64,000 nucleotides of DNA from an uncultured Oscillospiraceae bacterium (GCA_934659425.1 CAKUHU010000003.1:62001-126000), one strand, 5' to 3'; positions 1-9,311 are shown, counted from the first letter of the stretch. A program made the numbers and translations. Notes: generated from the letters alone by a model not told the origin.

Positions 1-229
1 AGCTGGCGCAGATAGGGCAGAGCCCCTCTCCCTCGGTAAAATTGCGGCACACGGGACACAGGGAGATGGACTGCTTGGCGGCTAAGATGGCATCGGAGAA
101 GGCTTGAGCCTCCTCATCGGAGAGGCCCAGCACGAAGAAGGCGAGCCTCTGGGCGGATTTTTTGCCGATCCCCGGAAGCCGGGCAAATTGCTCCACCAAG
201 TTTTCCAGGGCGGGGGGAAAGTATTCCAT
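1..229 (-). CDS. recR: Recombination protein RecR, 5' part (runs off the window)
   Basis: RecR works with RecF and RecO to load RecA at single-strand gaps. The 76 codons present begin MEYFPPALENLVEQFARLPG and continue with the helix-hairpin-helix IGKKSAQRLAFFV. A zinc finger with two Cys pairs (CPVC and CPIC) follows, the arrangement expected at the RecR N-terminus. The Toprim domain and stop codon lie outside the window. A strong ribosome site (GGAGG, 8 bases upstream) fixes the ATG at 229. The gene follows rpe on the same strand; many Firmicutes have dnaX and ybaB at that position instead. Confidence 0.93.
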   Translation of the reverse strand, partial: MEYFPPALENLVEQFARLPGIGKKSAQRLAFFVLGLSDEEAQAFSDAILAAKQSISLCPVCRNFTEGEGLCPICAS

Positions 230-314
230 GTCAATACCTCCGAAGACAGGCGGCTACGCATGGCCGCCTCCGAAATATGTGGGTTTTCGGTGCAGGCAAA
301 GGCCGTCTGGGGTC

Positions 315-962
315 TTATCCCCGCAGCGACGCGATGGCGGAGGTGATGTCATCTGCTCCATAGACCGCTGAGCCCGCTACCAGCACATCGGCCCCGGCGG
401 CAATGCAGTCTTTGGCGGTATCTGCGTTGATGCCGCCGTCCACTTCTAAATGGCAGCCGGGACAGTATTGGTCGATATAGTTCCGGATGGCGGCGATCTT
501 GGGGAGCTGGTCGGACAGGAAGGCCTGACCACCGAAGCCTGGCTCCACAGTCATGACCAGCACCAGGTCTACCCCCCGCTTTAGATAGGGGAGGACGGCC
601 TGGGCAGAGGTGATGGGCCGCAGGGCGATCCCTTTTTTCACATGGAGGGCCTCCATTTCATCCAGAGCGGCGTGGATGGCGGGGGGCATGTCTGCCTCCA
701 GGTGGATGGAGAGCAGGTCTGCGCCCGCTTGGGCGAAGGCCTTCACATACCGGCCCGGCTTTTCCACCATAAGATGGGTATCCAAAAACATGTTGGTGTG
801 CCTGCGGATGGACTGGACCACCGGTACCCCGATGGAGATGTTGGGCACAAACATGCCGTCCATCACGTCCACATGGAGCCAGTCGGCGGTGGAAACCCGC
901 TGGATGTCCCTTCCCAGATCACAAAAATCGGCAGAGAGGATAGAGGGTGCGATCTTCACCAT
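315..962 (-). CDS. rpe: Ribulose-phosphate 3-epimerase
   Basis: The enzyme interconverts ribulose 5-phosphate and xylulose 5-phosphate in the cytosolic pentose phosphate pathway. The 215-residue product has the family's (beta/alpha)8 landmarks in order: APSILSADF at the N-terminus, the metal and catalytic motif HVDVMDGMFVPN, HLMVEKPGRY, MTVEPGFGGQ, and the phosphate-binding EVDGGI with AGSAVYG near the end. An in-frame upstream ATG exists at 992, but the ATG at 962 has an AAAGGAAG ribosome site at good spacing and matches the usual start MxKIAPSILSAD. It lies 85 bases upstream of recR on the same strand and may be cotranscribed with it. Confidence 0.95.
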   Translation of the reverse strand: MVKIAPSILSADFCDLGRDIQRVSTADWLHVDVMDGMFVPNISIGVPVVQSIRRHTNMFLDTHLMVEKPGRYVKAFAQAGADLLSIHLEADMPPAIHAALDEMEALHVKKGIALRPITSAQAVLPYLKRGVDLVLVMTVEPGFGGQAFLSDQLPKIAAIRNYIDQYCPGCHLEVDGGINADTAKDCIAAGADVLVAGSAVYGADDITSAIASLRG

Positions 963-1128
963 AATGATCTTCCTTTCGATAAAAAGCGGCAAGCGAACCG
1001 AAGGCCTGGTCCTGTCATAAGATAAACCAAGCGGATGACCGAACCGTTCCCGCCGGCCTCCCCAGAGCTGTGCTCAACCCACGGGATCAGCTGACGGCGG
1101 CTGTGACGGACCGGTGCCGCATCATATA

Positions 1129-1159
1129 GCCCCCGGCCAGGAACAGCCTGGCCGGGGGC
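1129..1159 (-). terminator. Strong hairpin after ilvA
   Basis: A perfect 13-bp inverted repeat (gcccccggccagg with its complement) has a 5-base loop and lies just after the ilvA stop codon. The T-tract on the minus side is poor, so it may act as a weak terminator or an mRNA 3'-end stabiliser. Confidence 0.6.
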
Positions 1160-1165
1160 GCCTGT

Positions 1166-2413
1166 TTAATATACCTCGCCGGTGCTGATCTCCTTGGCAT
1201 CATAGCCTGCTGCCTTGAGCGCGGCCATGATCTGGGCCTTGTGCTCGTGGCCGAAGGCCTCTAAGGTGACCCTCAGCTCTACCCCGGCCTGGCGGTTCAA
1301 GTTGACGAACTGATTGTGTTCCAGCTTGATGGTATTGCCGTTCTCCCGGGCCACCACCTCCGCCACCCGGAGCAGTTCGCCGGGGCGATCAGGGAGCATA
1401 ACAGAGAAGGTAAAGACACGGCCTCGGCCCATAAGACCGTGCTGGACCAGAGAAGAGACGGTGATGACATCCATATTGCCGCCGGAGAGAACAGGCACCA
1501 CATTTTTGCCCTTGCAATCCAAATGCTTGAGGGCGGCCACCGTGAGAAGCCCTGCGTTTTCCACGATCATCTTGTGTTTCTCCATCATGTCCAGGAAAGC
1601 GTCCACCAGCTCAGTGTCCTCGATGGTCAGAATGTCATCCACATTTTCCTGGATGTATGGGAAGACCAGGTCACCGGGGGTCTTGACGGCCACGCCGTCG
1701 GCAATGGTATCCACCCGGGGAAGGGTGACAACGTGGCCAGCCTCCCGGCTGGCTTTCATGCAGGCGGCTCCTACAGGCTCTACGCCGATGACAGTTACCT
1801 TGGGATTGAGGAGCTTAGCCAGGGTGGACACACCGGCGGCCAGTCCGCCTCCGCCGATGGGGACCAAGATCACGTCTACATCGGGCAGATCAGAGAAAAT
1901 TTCATAGCTGATAGTCCCCTGGCCAGTGGCCACAGTCAAATCGTTAAAAGGAGGGATGTATGTATAGCCCTTTTCCTCCACCAGACGCTGAGCCTCCGCT
2001 GCGGCGTCATCAAAGGTCTCTCCATACAAGATCACGTCGGCACCGTAATCCTTGGTGTTGTTTACCTTCACCAGCGGGGTAGTGGTGGGCATGACAATGG
2101 TGGCCGCTACATTGGCGGCCTGGGCGGCATAGGCCACACCTTGGGCGTGGTTGCCTGCAGAGGCGGTAATGAGCCCCTTTGCTGTCTGTTCTTGCGAGAG
2201 CGTGCTGATCTTATAGTAGGCGCCCCGGATTTTATAAGCGCCAGTGACCTGCATATTTTCTGGCTTCAGATAGACGTGGTTCCCAGTGGCCTTGGAAAAG
2301 GCGGGGCTGGAAACTAAGTGGGTGGGATTGATAATGCCGTCCAATACCTTGCGGGCAGCTTTAAAGTCATCCAAGGTCATCATGATGGGAATATCCTCTT
2401 TTCTCTTTGACAT
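1166..2413 (-). CDS. ilvA: Threonine ammonia-lyase with C-terminal ACT domain
   Basis: This PLP enzyme deaminates threonine to 2-oxobutanoate and ammonia, the entry step to isoleucine. The 415-residue reading frame shows the PLP lysine motif GAYKIRGAYY (about residue 61), SAGNHAQGVAYAA, and the phosphate-binding GGGGLAAG near residue 188. A C-terminal ACT domain runs from about residue 335 (FSVMLPDRPGELLRVAE). The length fits the short TdcB/IlvA class with one ACT domain rather than the roughly 510-residue E. coli IlvA. The first ATG (2413) lacks a clear ribosome site. An ATG at 2383 (MMTLDDF) follows AGAGGA at about 10 bases and may be the true start. The ilvDCNB genes on the same strand support a biosynthetic role. 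Confidence 0.9.
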   Translation of the reverse strand: MSKRKEDIPIMMTLDDFKAARKVLDGIINPTHLVSSPAFSKATGNHVYLKPENMQVTGAYKIRGAYYKISTLSQEQTAKGLITASAGNHAQGVAYAAQAANVAATIVMPTTTPLVKVNNTKDYGADVILYGETFDDAAAEAQRLVEEKGYTYIPPFNDLTVATGQGTISYEIFSDLPDVDVILVPIGGGGLAAGVSTLAKLLNPKVTVIGVEPVGAACMKASREAGHVVTLPRVDTIADGVAVKTPGDLVFPYIQENVDDILTIEDTELVDAFLDMMEKHKMIVENAGLLTVAALKHLDCKGKNVVPVLSGGNMDVITVSSLVQHGLMGRGRVFTFSVMLPDRPGELLRVAEVVARENGNTIKLEHNQFVNLNRQAGVELRVTLEAFGHEHKAQIMAALKAAGYDAKEISTGEVY

Positions 2414-2560
2414 TATCTTTTATCATACCGTTTTTTGAAGGGAAAGTCAACGAGGAAGGCGGGGCCGTTTACTTTATTTGTTGAGAGTTCTAATCTTCAG
2501 CGATTTTGTCAGTTTGAACGATTTTTGGTATTTACATCCTGTGCCTGATAGAATATGGCG

Positions 2561-2588
2561 TTGAACTTTCTGCCTAAAATGATATAGT
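2561..2588 (+). promoter_or_regulatory. Candidate promoter for the NERD gene
   Basis: TTGAAC and TATAGT are separated by 16 bases in the AT-rich gap (2414-2701) upstream of the NERD gene. I see no other feature in this gap. Confidence 0.4.
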
Positions 2589-2701
2589 TAAGACAGATAG
2601 AAACCCGGTTGGAGTTTTAGGCTAAGCCACGAAGAAAATAATGGCTGTTCTTGTGATAGAATAAGTTCAGTTATGAAAACGTATGGAAAGGGAGAACTTT
2701 C

Positions 2702-3430
2702 ATGGGGATATGGGAAATAATCAAAGGTGAACAACCGGGAATTATAAAAACATTGATGAATTACGAAAACCCGGGTCAGATTGGAGAGTTTGCAACTGAA
2801 TATGCGTTGACTAACGACAATCTGGATGGTCAACTTATTGTCTTAAAAAATATTTATATTCCAAGACAAGGGAAAACGACCGAAATTGACCTAATCATGA
2901 TACATGAAAAAGGAATTTTTGTATTCGAAAGTAAAAATTATAGTGGATGGATTTTCGGCAGTGCCGATCAGTTGAATTGGACGCAATCTCTGCAAAACGG
3001 TGACAAGAATAAATTTTATAATCCTATTCGTCAAAACAGAACACATATCAAAGCTTTGGCTGAGTTTTTAGAAAAACCTGTTTCAGAATTTGTGTCTTAC
3101 ATCGTATTTTCAGAGAGATGTACTTTAAAGAAAGTACCAGCGGATACCAAAGATGTCATTGTTGTTCGCCGCCCCAATATGCTGAAAAAGTTAAGAGCTG
3201 CACTTAAAATTACCCCAACAAAATATACTCTTGATGACATTCAAAGCATGGCAAATAAATTGCAGCCACTTACAAATAAGGGGGCGGCTGAAAAGCAACA
3301 GCATATCGAGAACATCCGAAATAAATGCCCTTTTTGTGGAAGCGAACTTGTTTTGCGAAATGGAAAATATGGCTCATTTTGGGGGTGCAGTACATATCCA
3401 AAATGCAGGTTTACGCGTCCGGAAAAATGA
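2702..3430 (+). CDS. NERD-domain nuclease-related protein with C-terminal zinc ribbon
   Basis: The 242-residue protein opens with a NERD (nuclease-related) domain at about residues 25-130. It shows IGEFATEYALTN, the acidic EIDLIMIHEKGIFVFESKNY core typical of restriction-like folds, and a downstream GWIFGS. A C-terminal topoisomerase-type zinc ribbon (CPFCGSELVLR then CSTYPKCRF, residues about 205-238) probably binds DNA. The role is unknown; NERD proteins are thought to act in DNA processing or defence. A GGGAGAA ribosome site precedes the ATG. The gene is clearly richer in A+T than its neighbours and sits alone between two transcription units, which suggests horizontal acquisition. Confidence 0.8.
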   Translation: MGIWEIIKGEQPGIIKTLMNYENPGQIGEFATEYALTNDNLDGQLIVLKNIYIPRQGKTTEIDLIMIHEKGIFVFESKNYSGWIFGSADQLNWTQSLQNGDKNKFYNPIRQNRTHIKALAEFLEKPVSEFVSYIVFSERCTLKKVPADTKDVIVVRRPNMLKKLRAALKITPTKYTLDDIQSMANKLQPLTNKGAAEKQQHIENIRNKCPFCGSELVLRNGKYGSFWGCSTYPKCRFTRPEK

Positions 3431-3701
3431 ACAAATTGCCTCTCTTAGATAATTGCCGTATGTTGTCATGGGCACAAGGTTTTAAGAATTTTTTTGTGCT
3501 CAATTTTCGCCGTAGTGATAAGAATTTGAGAAATATACATAAATCGATGAATAAAGGAAAGGGGAGGCAGGGAGAGGAAAGAATTGAGTTTTTGAAGGAA
3601 GTGTAAATTTGACGCGTCATTCCTTGACAGAAAGGGGGGCAAAACGGTATTATAAAAATAATTATAAATGGGGAAACATCCCTGAAGCGGGAGGTGGCTG
3701 T

Positions 3702-4382
3702 GTGGCAAAAATCGTCAAGCGTTCCCCTGCTCCGCTCTACTTTGCGGCGGCCGTTTGGCTTGGTTGGGGACTGTTGCTGCCGTTGTATGAGCCGATGCAT
3801 TTTGTTTGGGCGGCAGTGGCTTCTGTCGTGGGGGCGTTGGTGGGGAGAGCGCTCTTCCCGAATAAGACTTATGAGATGCCTGAGCCGGAGAAAGCGGCGC
3901 AGGAGGCCAAGGACAAGGAGGAGAAGTCCTCCACTGGGGATCCTCAGCTGGATGCATTGATCAGTGAGCGAGACAAGGCCATCAGTGAGATGCGCCGTTT
4001 GAATGAAAATATTCCCGGGGAAAAGATTTCTGCTCAGATCGACCACTTGGAGGAGATCACCCAGAAGATCGTTTCCTACGTGGTCTCCCATCCGGAGAAG
4101 CTGCCCCAGATCCGGAAGTTCATGAATTATTACCTACCCACGACCTTGAAGCTCTTAAACGCTTATGACCGCATGGGTGCAGCGGGAGTGGAGGGGGAAA
4201 ACATCGTCGGGACAAAGGGAAAGATCGAGACGATGATGGACACCATTGTCTCCGCCTTTGACAAGCAGCTGGACGCGCTCTTTGCCGACGAAGCGATGGA
4301 TATTGCCACGGATATCACTGTGATGGAAAACCTCCTGAAGCAGGAAGGGCTGGGAGGTCAAGAGCTCCAAGGCGGTGTGTGA
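3702..4382 (+). CDS. XpaC-family (5-bromo-4-chloroindolyl phosphate hydrolysis) protein
   Basis: This looks like the XpaC partner usually found next to TelA. From the GTG at 3702, which follows a GGGAGGTG ribosome site, the product is about 226 residues. It starts VAKIVKRSPAPLYF, has two membrane helices (about residues 10-50), then a charged linker and a helical cytosolic domain (DALISERDKAISEMRRLNENIPG and onward). An upstream in-frame ATG at 3609 has no ribosome site and encodes an unlikely basic extension. The biochemical function is unproven; the name comes from a dye-hydrolysis phenotype in Bacillus. telA starts 53 bases downstream, so the two probably form an operon and act together at the envelope. 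Confidence 0.8.
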   Translation: MAKIVKRSPAPLYFAAAVWLGWGLLLPLYEPMHFVWAAVASVVGALVGRALFPNKTYEMPEPEKAAQEAKDKEEKSSTGDPQLDALISERDKAISEMRRLNENIPGEKISAQIDHLEEITQKIVSYVVSHPEKLPQIRKFMNYYLPTTLKLLNAYDRMGAAGVEGENIVGTKGKIETMMDTIVSAFDKQLDALFADEAMDIATDITVMENLLKQEGLGGQELQGGV

Positions 4383-4435
4383 TCGAAGGGAAGACAGATA
4401 CGAAATATTTCCAATAGGAGAGAGGAAGATTTGAC

Positions 4436-5641
4436 ATGTCTGAAAATACTGATTATACTCCCGAGCTGACCCTGGCTCCCAATTTGAATACTGCTGCCGC
4501 TGCTGCCGCTGCTGCCGCGGCGGAGGCGCCCACGCTGACCTTGGATCCCTCCGCGGCCGAGGCTGCGGTGAAGCAGGCCGATCAAGCTGCCCGGGACGCC
4601 AATGCCGTCAGGCTGGACGAATCCATGCTCTCTGCGGCGGAGCAAAAAATGGTGGCTGATTTTTCGGAGAAAATTGATATTACCGACGCCAACCTGGTCC
4701 TTCAATATGGCGCGGCAGCCCAGAAAAACATCGCCGGCTTTTCTGAAAGCGCCTTGAGTAAGGTCCGCACCAAGGACCTGGGCGAGGTGGGCGATGCCTT
4801 GGCCGGACTGGTGGGCGAACTGCAGAACTTCGGCCAGGAGGAAAAGAGCGGAATTTTTGGACTTTTCCAGAAGAAAAAGAACGGCATTCAAGCGCTGAAG
4901 GCCCAGTATGCCAAAGCGGAGACCAATGTGAACAAGATCGTGGAGGTCTTGGAGGGCCACCAGGTGACGCTGATGAAAGACGTGGCTATGCTGGATCAAA
5001 TGTATGAGCTGAACACAAAGTATTATAAAGAGCTCACCATGTATATTCTGGCGGGAAAGAAAAAGCTGGAGGCCACCCAGAATGGAAAGCTGGAAGAGTT
5101 GCGGAAAAAGGCGATGGACTCGGGAAATCAGGAAGATGCCCAGGCGTACAACGACCTTGTCAATATGTGCAACCGCTTTGAAAAGAAGCTCCACGACCTG
5201 GAGCTGACCCGCATGGTATCCATCCAGATGGGACCCCAGGTGCGGCTGATCCAGAATAACGACGCCTTGATGCTGGAGAAGATCCAGTCCTCTCTGGTGA
5301 ACACCATTCCCCTGTGGAAGAGCCAGATGGTGCTGGCCTTGGGGATGGAGAATTCCCGCCAGGCGACGGCGGCGCAGACTGCTGTTACCAATATGACCAA
5401 TGACCTGCTTCGTAAGAACGCCGACGCGCTGAAGATGGGGACCATCGAGACTGCCAGGGAGGCGGAGAAGAGCGTGGTGAGCATCGAGACGCTTCAGCAC
5501 ACCAACCAGCAGCTCATCTCTACCTTGGATGAGATGGTGAAGATCCAGACGGAAGGCGCCCAGAAGAGGAAAGAGGCCGAGGTGGAGCTGGGCCGCATCG
5601 AGGGTGAGCTGAAGCAGAAGCTGCTGGAGCTCCGGGGCTGA
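4436..5641 (+). CDS. telA: Toxic anion resistance protein, TelA family
   Basis: TelA-family proteins are linked to tellurite and other envelope stresses; the mechanism is unknown. The 401-residue protein is soluble and almost entirely helical. It has the family's conserved central region (DLGEVGDALAGLVGELQNF, then GIFGLFQKKKNGIQALKAQY) and a C-terminal coiled coil (TLDEMVKIQTEGAQKRKEAE). An N-terminal run of about ten alanines (residues 20-29) is encoded by a GCTGCC microsatellite that could vary in length. The ribosome site GAGAGGAAG precedes the ATG. It lies between xpaC and the TPM gene with short gaps, consistent with one operon. Confidence 0.9.
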   Translation: MSENTDYTPELTLAPNLNTAAAAAAAAAAEAPTLTLDPSAAEAAVKQADQAARDANAVRLDESMLSAAEQKMVADFSEKIDITDANLVLQYGAAAQKNIAGFSESALSKVRTKDLGEVGDALAGLVGELQNFGQEEKSGIFGLFQKKKNGIQALKAQYAKAETNVNKIVEVLEGHQVTLMKDVAMLDQMYELNTKYYKELTMYILAGKKKLEATQNGKLEELRKKAMDSGNQEDAQAYNDLVNMCNRFEKKLHDLELTRMVSIQMGPQVRLIQNNDALMLEKIQSSLVNTIPLWKSQMVLALGMENSRQATAAQTAVTNMTNDLLRKNADALKMGTIETAREAEKSVVSIETLQHTNQQLISTLDEMVKIQTEGAQKRKEAEVELGRIEGELKQKLLELRG

Positions 5642-5654
5642 GAAAGACGGTAAC

Positions 5655-6683
5655 ATGAAGAAAAATAACAAAAGTTTATGGATTGGTGTTGTGGTCCTCA
5701 TTGCAGCTATACTGGGTGCGGCGATCCTGGGACAGCTTCGCAAGCCGGGAGAGAGCGTCAGCCAGGGACAGGATGTGGGGCTGGACACCAGCTTGGATAC
5801 CGCCGATTATGCGAAGTTTATTTACGACAAGGCGGACGTGCTGCCCAGCAGCACTGAGGAGCAGTTGGCGCTCTATAACGCCAACTGGGACCGCCGCTAT
5901 AACAGCATTGTAGCCTTCTTCAGTGTGGATACGCTCTCCGGGGAGGCAGAGGACTACGCTTACGACCTGGCGGCAGAGAATGACCTGGGGGAGGGAGACG
6001 CCCTTCTCTTGGTGGTGAAGGCTTCGGATGAATACCGCTTCGTCTGGGGCGATGATTTTGACAGCATCATGAACAGTAAGGCTGCAGATACGCTGTCTGC
6101 CTGCATGGATGGCGGCGGCTGGGAGAGCGATGTCACAGCTTTCTACGCAGCTCTGGACGGCATATACCAGAGCAACTTTGGTTTGGGCAACGGGACAGCC
6201 GGCAGTGCCGGATATGTATCTGTTCATTATGACGGCATGGGGATTATCACTATGGTCGTGTTTTTGCTGATTCTCGTTGCGGTCCTTTCCGCTATCGACC
6301 GGGCCAGATATAATGTTTACCGGGCACGGTACTATGGGGTGGCCAATCCTCCGGTGATGTTCCGGCCCATCTTCTTCTGGCATGGGCCTGGGTACGGCTG
6401 GTATACCCGACGTTGGCGGCGGCCTCCGCCTCCGCCCCCACCGCCGCCCAGAGGTCCCCGGCCTCCCTCAAGCGGCGGGTTTGGCGGCGCAGGGGCAAGA
6501 CCTCCCCGCAGCGGCAGCTTTGGCGGCGCGGGAGCAAGGCCTTCCCGGGGCAGCGGCTTCAGCGGCGGCGGATCCTTCGGCGGCAGCAGAGGCGGCGGTT
6601 TCCGCAGCGGCGGTTCCTTCGGCGGTTCCAGAGGGGGAGGATTCGGCGGTTCCCGGGGCGGCGGTTTCGGCGGCCGGCACTGA
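5655..6683 (+). CDS. TPM-domain membrane protein with glycine/arginine-rich tail
   Basis: The 342-residue protein has an N-terminal signal anchor (residues 9-26), then an extracytoplasmic TPM domain (about 47-175: YAKFIYDKADVLPSSTEEQL, NSIVAFFSVDTL, LGEGDALLLVVKASDEYRF). A second membrane helix follows at about 198-217, then a low-complexity C-terminus with nine consecutive prolines and repeated SFGG, GGGF and RGGG units. TPM domains (YgcG/Psb32/MOLO1) are thought to act in membrane-complex repair or phosphatase-like roles. The tail may be a cytosolic RNA- or protein-binding region. The gene starts 13 bases after telA. The role is inferred from context only. Confidence 0.85.
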   Translation: MKKNNKSLWIGVVVLIAAILGAAILGQLRKPGESVSQGQDVGLDTSLDTADYAKFIYDKADVLPSSTEEQLALYNANWDRRYNSIVAFFSVDTLSGEAEDYAYDLAAENDLGEGDALLLVVKASDEYRFVWGDDFDSIMNSKAADTLSACMDGGGWESDVTAFYAALDGIYQSNFGLGNGTAGSAGYVSVHYDGMGIITMVVFLLILVAVLSAIDRARYNVYRARYYGVANPPVMFRPIFFWHGPGYGWYTRRWRRPPPPPPPPPRGPRPPSSGGFGGAGARPPRSGSFGGAGARPSRGSGFSGGGSFGGSRGGGFRSGGSFGGSRGGGFGGSRGGGFGGRH

Positions 6684-6714
6684 CAGCTTTTGAATAAAGA
6701 GAAGAGGAATGAAC

Positions 6715-7578
6715 ATGAGATTCAATCGACTCGAGGCGAAAATGGGTGCCCGCAACAGCATGAGACAGACCAGACCCAGCGCCATCTTGGTGACGTTGGT
6801 CTACTTTCTGCTGACGACCCTGCTGCTCAGGGTCATACTTGCGGCAGTGGGCAGCCCTTGGGTAGATACGCTCTATTACTTGGAGATGGGCTACGATGCG
6901 GAGGAAGTCATCAACTATGTTTTCATACAAGGTCCGGGCCGCATAGCAATGTTCGGGCTGGTATCCCTGCTGGTGAGCCTGTATGAGACAGTGATGGATT
7001 TTGGCTATACCTCTTATGCGCTTCGGTTGGCCCGGAATGAGCAGCCCAGCTATCGAAACCTTCTTGACGGCTTTGCCAAGGTGTGGCGGGTGCTGTGGGC
7101 CAATATCCTGATCGGGATATTTGTCGGCTTGTGGGAGTTGTTGTTTTTGGTGCCGGCGATGGTGGTATTCGTTATGATTATGCTGGCGGGGGGTGGGATG
7201 GCGATCATTCTGCTGCTGATTGGCGGTATCCTGATGGTGGCAGGCTGTGTGGCGGCGCTGGGGATTTCTTACCGCTACCGCTTGACAAGTTATTTTCTGC
7301 TGGATGACCCTAATTGTACCGCCTGGCAGGCCATTCGCCGGAGTAAGCAGGCCATGCGGGGATGGAAGATGGAGATGTTCCTCCTGGACCTGTCTTTCCT
7401 TGGCTGGACGCTGTTGTCCCTCCTGACCTGGGGAATCTTGAACATTTGGCTCCTTCCCTATCGGTGTGCCACGGAGGCCAACTTTTACGACTGTGTGACA
7501 GCGGGCAGCCGGACCAGCGGCGGCTATACCGGGACAGGATATGATTATCATGTGGGTGAAAGTCCGGAACCCTTTTGA
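6715..7578 (+). CDS. DUF975-family integral membrane protein
   Basis: The 287-residue protein has about five or six membrane helices. It carries the DUF975 pattern of a basic N-terminus, a first helix (AILVTLVYFLLTTLLL), a GYTSYALRLARNEQPSYRNLLDGF loop, and the C-terminal amphipathic SKQAMRGWKMEMFLLDLSF segment. The function is unknown. The ATG at 6715 is preferred over the one at 6709 because AGAGGA sits 6 bases upstream of 6715 but directly abuts 6709. It is the last gene of the xpaC-telA-TPM cluster and is followed by a terminator. Confidence 0.85.
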   Translation: MRFNRLEAKMGARNSMRQTRPSAILVTLVYFLLTTLLLRVILAAVGSPWVDTLYYLEMGYDAEEVINYVFIQGPGRIAMFGLVSLLVSLYETVMDFGYTSYALRLARNEQPSYRNLLDGFAKVWRVLWANILIGIFVGLWELLFLVPAMVVFVMIMLAGGGMAIILLLIGGILMVAGCVAALGISYRYRLTSYFLLDDPNCTAWQAIRRSKQAMRGWKMEMFLLDLSFLGWTLLSLLTWGILNIWLLPYRCATEANFYDCVTAGSRTSGGYTGTGYDYHVGESPEPF

Positions 7579-7599
7579 TGACGGATTTGAATGAGAAAA

Positions 7600-7628
7600 C
7601 CCCCATGCCGTGCGGCATGGGGGTTTTT
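7600..7628. terminator. Bidirectional intrinsic terminator
   Basis: An 11-bp stem (cccccatgccg) with a 2-base loop is followed by TTTTT and preceded by an A-rich run. It sits between the convergent DUF975 and ilvD genes, so it can serve both strands. Confidence 0.9.
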
Positions 7629-7649
7629 CAATGAAAGCGAACTGTATAT

Positions 7650-9311
7650 TTACTCCAGGACTGCTCCCCGGGCGGCGGAAGTCACGGATTTGGCGTACCG
7701 GGCCAGATAGCCGGTTTTGATCCGGGGTTCAGGGCAGACCCACTTGGCCTTCCGAGCGGCTAAGGTGGCCTCATCCACCTTGAGCTGGATGGAACAGTTG
7801 GGGATGTCGATGGCGATGATGTCGCCCTCCTCCACCAGACCGATGGGGCCGCCCTGGGCGGCCTCGGGACAGACGTGGCCGATGGAGGCGCCGCGGGTGG
7901 CGCCGGAGAAGCGCCCGTCGGTGATGAGGGCCACATCCTTGTCCAGGCCCATACCGGCGATGGCGGAGGTGGGGTTGAGCATCTCCCGCATGCCGGGGCC
8001 TCCCTTGGGCCCCTCATAGCGGATGACCACCACGTCCCCGGCTGCGATCTTGCCGGCGTAGATGGCGGCGATGGCGTCATCCTCGCAGTCGAATACCCGA
8101 GCGGGCCCCTCGTGGACCATCATCTCGGCGGCCACGGCGGAGCGCTTGACCACACAGCCCTCGGGGGCCAGGTTGCCCTTCAGCACGGCGATGCCGCCGT
8201 CTTGAGAATAGGGGTTCTCGATGGGCCGGATCAACTCCGGGTCCTGATTGACCACGCCCTCCAGGTTTTCCTCTAACGTCTTGCCGGTGCAGGTCAGGAC
8301 CGAGGTGTCCAGCAGCCCCTTCTTGGTCAGCTCCTTCATGACGGCGTAGACACCGCCTGCCTGCTCCAGATCTTCCATGTAGGTATTGCCGGCAGGGGCC
8401 AGATGGCACAGGTTGGGGGTCTTTCTGCTGATCTCGTTGGACATGTCCAGATCCAGCTCGATGCCACACTCGTGGGCGATGGCGGGCAGGTGGAGCATGG
8501 TGTTGGTGGAGCAGCCCAGGGCCATATCCACCGTCTCGGCATTATGGAAGGCAGCGGGGGTCATGATGTCCCGGGGCTTGATGTCCCTCTTCACCAGTTC
8601 CATGATCTGCATGCCTGCGTGCTTGGCCAGGCGGAGCCGGGCGGACCAGACGGCGGGGATGGTGCCGTTGCCGCGCAGGCCCATACCGATGGCCTCGGTG
8701 AGGCAGTTCATGGAGTTGGCGGTATACATACCGGAGCAGGAGCCGCAGGTAGGGCAGGCGCAGTTTTCATATTCCTCCACGCCGGCCTCGCTTAGCTTGC
8801 CGGCATAGTAGGCGCCCACCGCCTCAAACATATGGGAGAGACAGGTGCGGCGGCCATCACTGAGTTTGCCGGCCAGCATGGGGCCGCCGGAGCAGAAGAT
8901 GGTGGGAATGTTCACCCGGGCGGCGGCCATCAGCAGCCCGGGTACATTCTTGTCACAGTTGGGGATCATGACCAGCCCGTCAAATTGATGGGCCATGGCC
9001 ATGGCCTCGGTGGAATCGGCGATCAGGTCCCGGGTGACCAGGGAGTACTTCATGCCCACATGCCCCATGGCGATGCCGTCGCACACGGCGATGGCGGGAA
9101 ACTCCACTGGGGTGCCGCCGGCGGCGCGGACGCCGGCCTTGACCGCCTCGGCGATCTTGTCCAGATTCATGTGGCCGGGGACGATCTCATTGTAAGAGCA
9201 GACCACGCCGATGAGGGGACGCTCCAGCTCCTCCTTAGTATAGCCTAAGGCATAGAAAAGGGAGCGATTGGGGGCGCGCTCAGCGCCCTTTGTTACGTTG
9301 TCGCTGCGCAT
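7650..9311 (-). CDS. ilvD: Dihydroxy-acid dehydratase
   Basis: IlvD is an Fe-S enzyme that dehydrates dihydroxy-acids to 2-oxo acids, the third common step of isoleucine and valine synthesis. The 553-residue product contains the cluster cysteines in NCDKNVPG and [16 protein letters not shown], plus [13 protein letters not shown] and [10 protein letters not shown] near the C-terminus. Length matches the family. The ATG at 9311 (MRSDNVTKG) has a GGAGG ribosome site; an in-frame ATG 18 bases upstream does not. It is separated from ilvC by a decayed regulator and a terminator-like hairpin, so it may have its own promoter. Confidence 0.96.
   Translation of the reverse strand: MRSDNVTKGAERAPNRSLFYALGYTKEELERPLIGVVCSYNEIVPGHMNLDKIAEAVKAGVRAAGGTPVEFPAIAVCDGIAMGHVGMKYSLVTRDLIADSTEAMAMAHQFDGLVMIPNCDKNVPGLLMAAARVNIPTIFCSGGPMLAGKLSDGRRTCLSHMFEAVGAYYAGKLSEAGVEEYENCACPTCGSCSGMYTANSMNCLTEAIGMGLRGNGTIPAVWSARLRLAKHAGMQIMELVKRDIKPRDIMTPAAFHNAETVDMALGCSTNTMLHLPAIAHECGIELDLDMSNEISRKTPNLCHLAPAGNTYMEDLEQAGGVYAVMKELTKKGLLDTSVLTCTGKTLEENLEGVVNQDPELIRPIENPYSQDGGIAVLKGNLAPEGCVVKRSAVAAEMMVHEGPARVFDCEDDAIAAIYAGKIAAGDVVVIRYEGPKGGPGMREMLNPTSAIAGMGLDKDVALITDGRFSGATRGASIGHVCPEAAQGGPIGLVEEGDIIAIDIPNCSIQLKVDEATLAARKAKWVCPEPRIKTGYLARYAKSVTSAARGAVLE

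Noticed and set aside
6418..6680. CRISPR or tandem DNA repeat array
   Set aside because: The repetitiveness follows Gly/Arg/Ser codons in one frame, with no constant repeat or spacer length. No CRISPR array is seen anywhere in the window.
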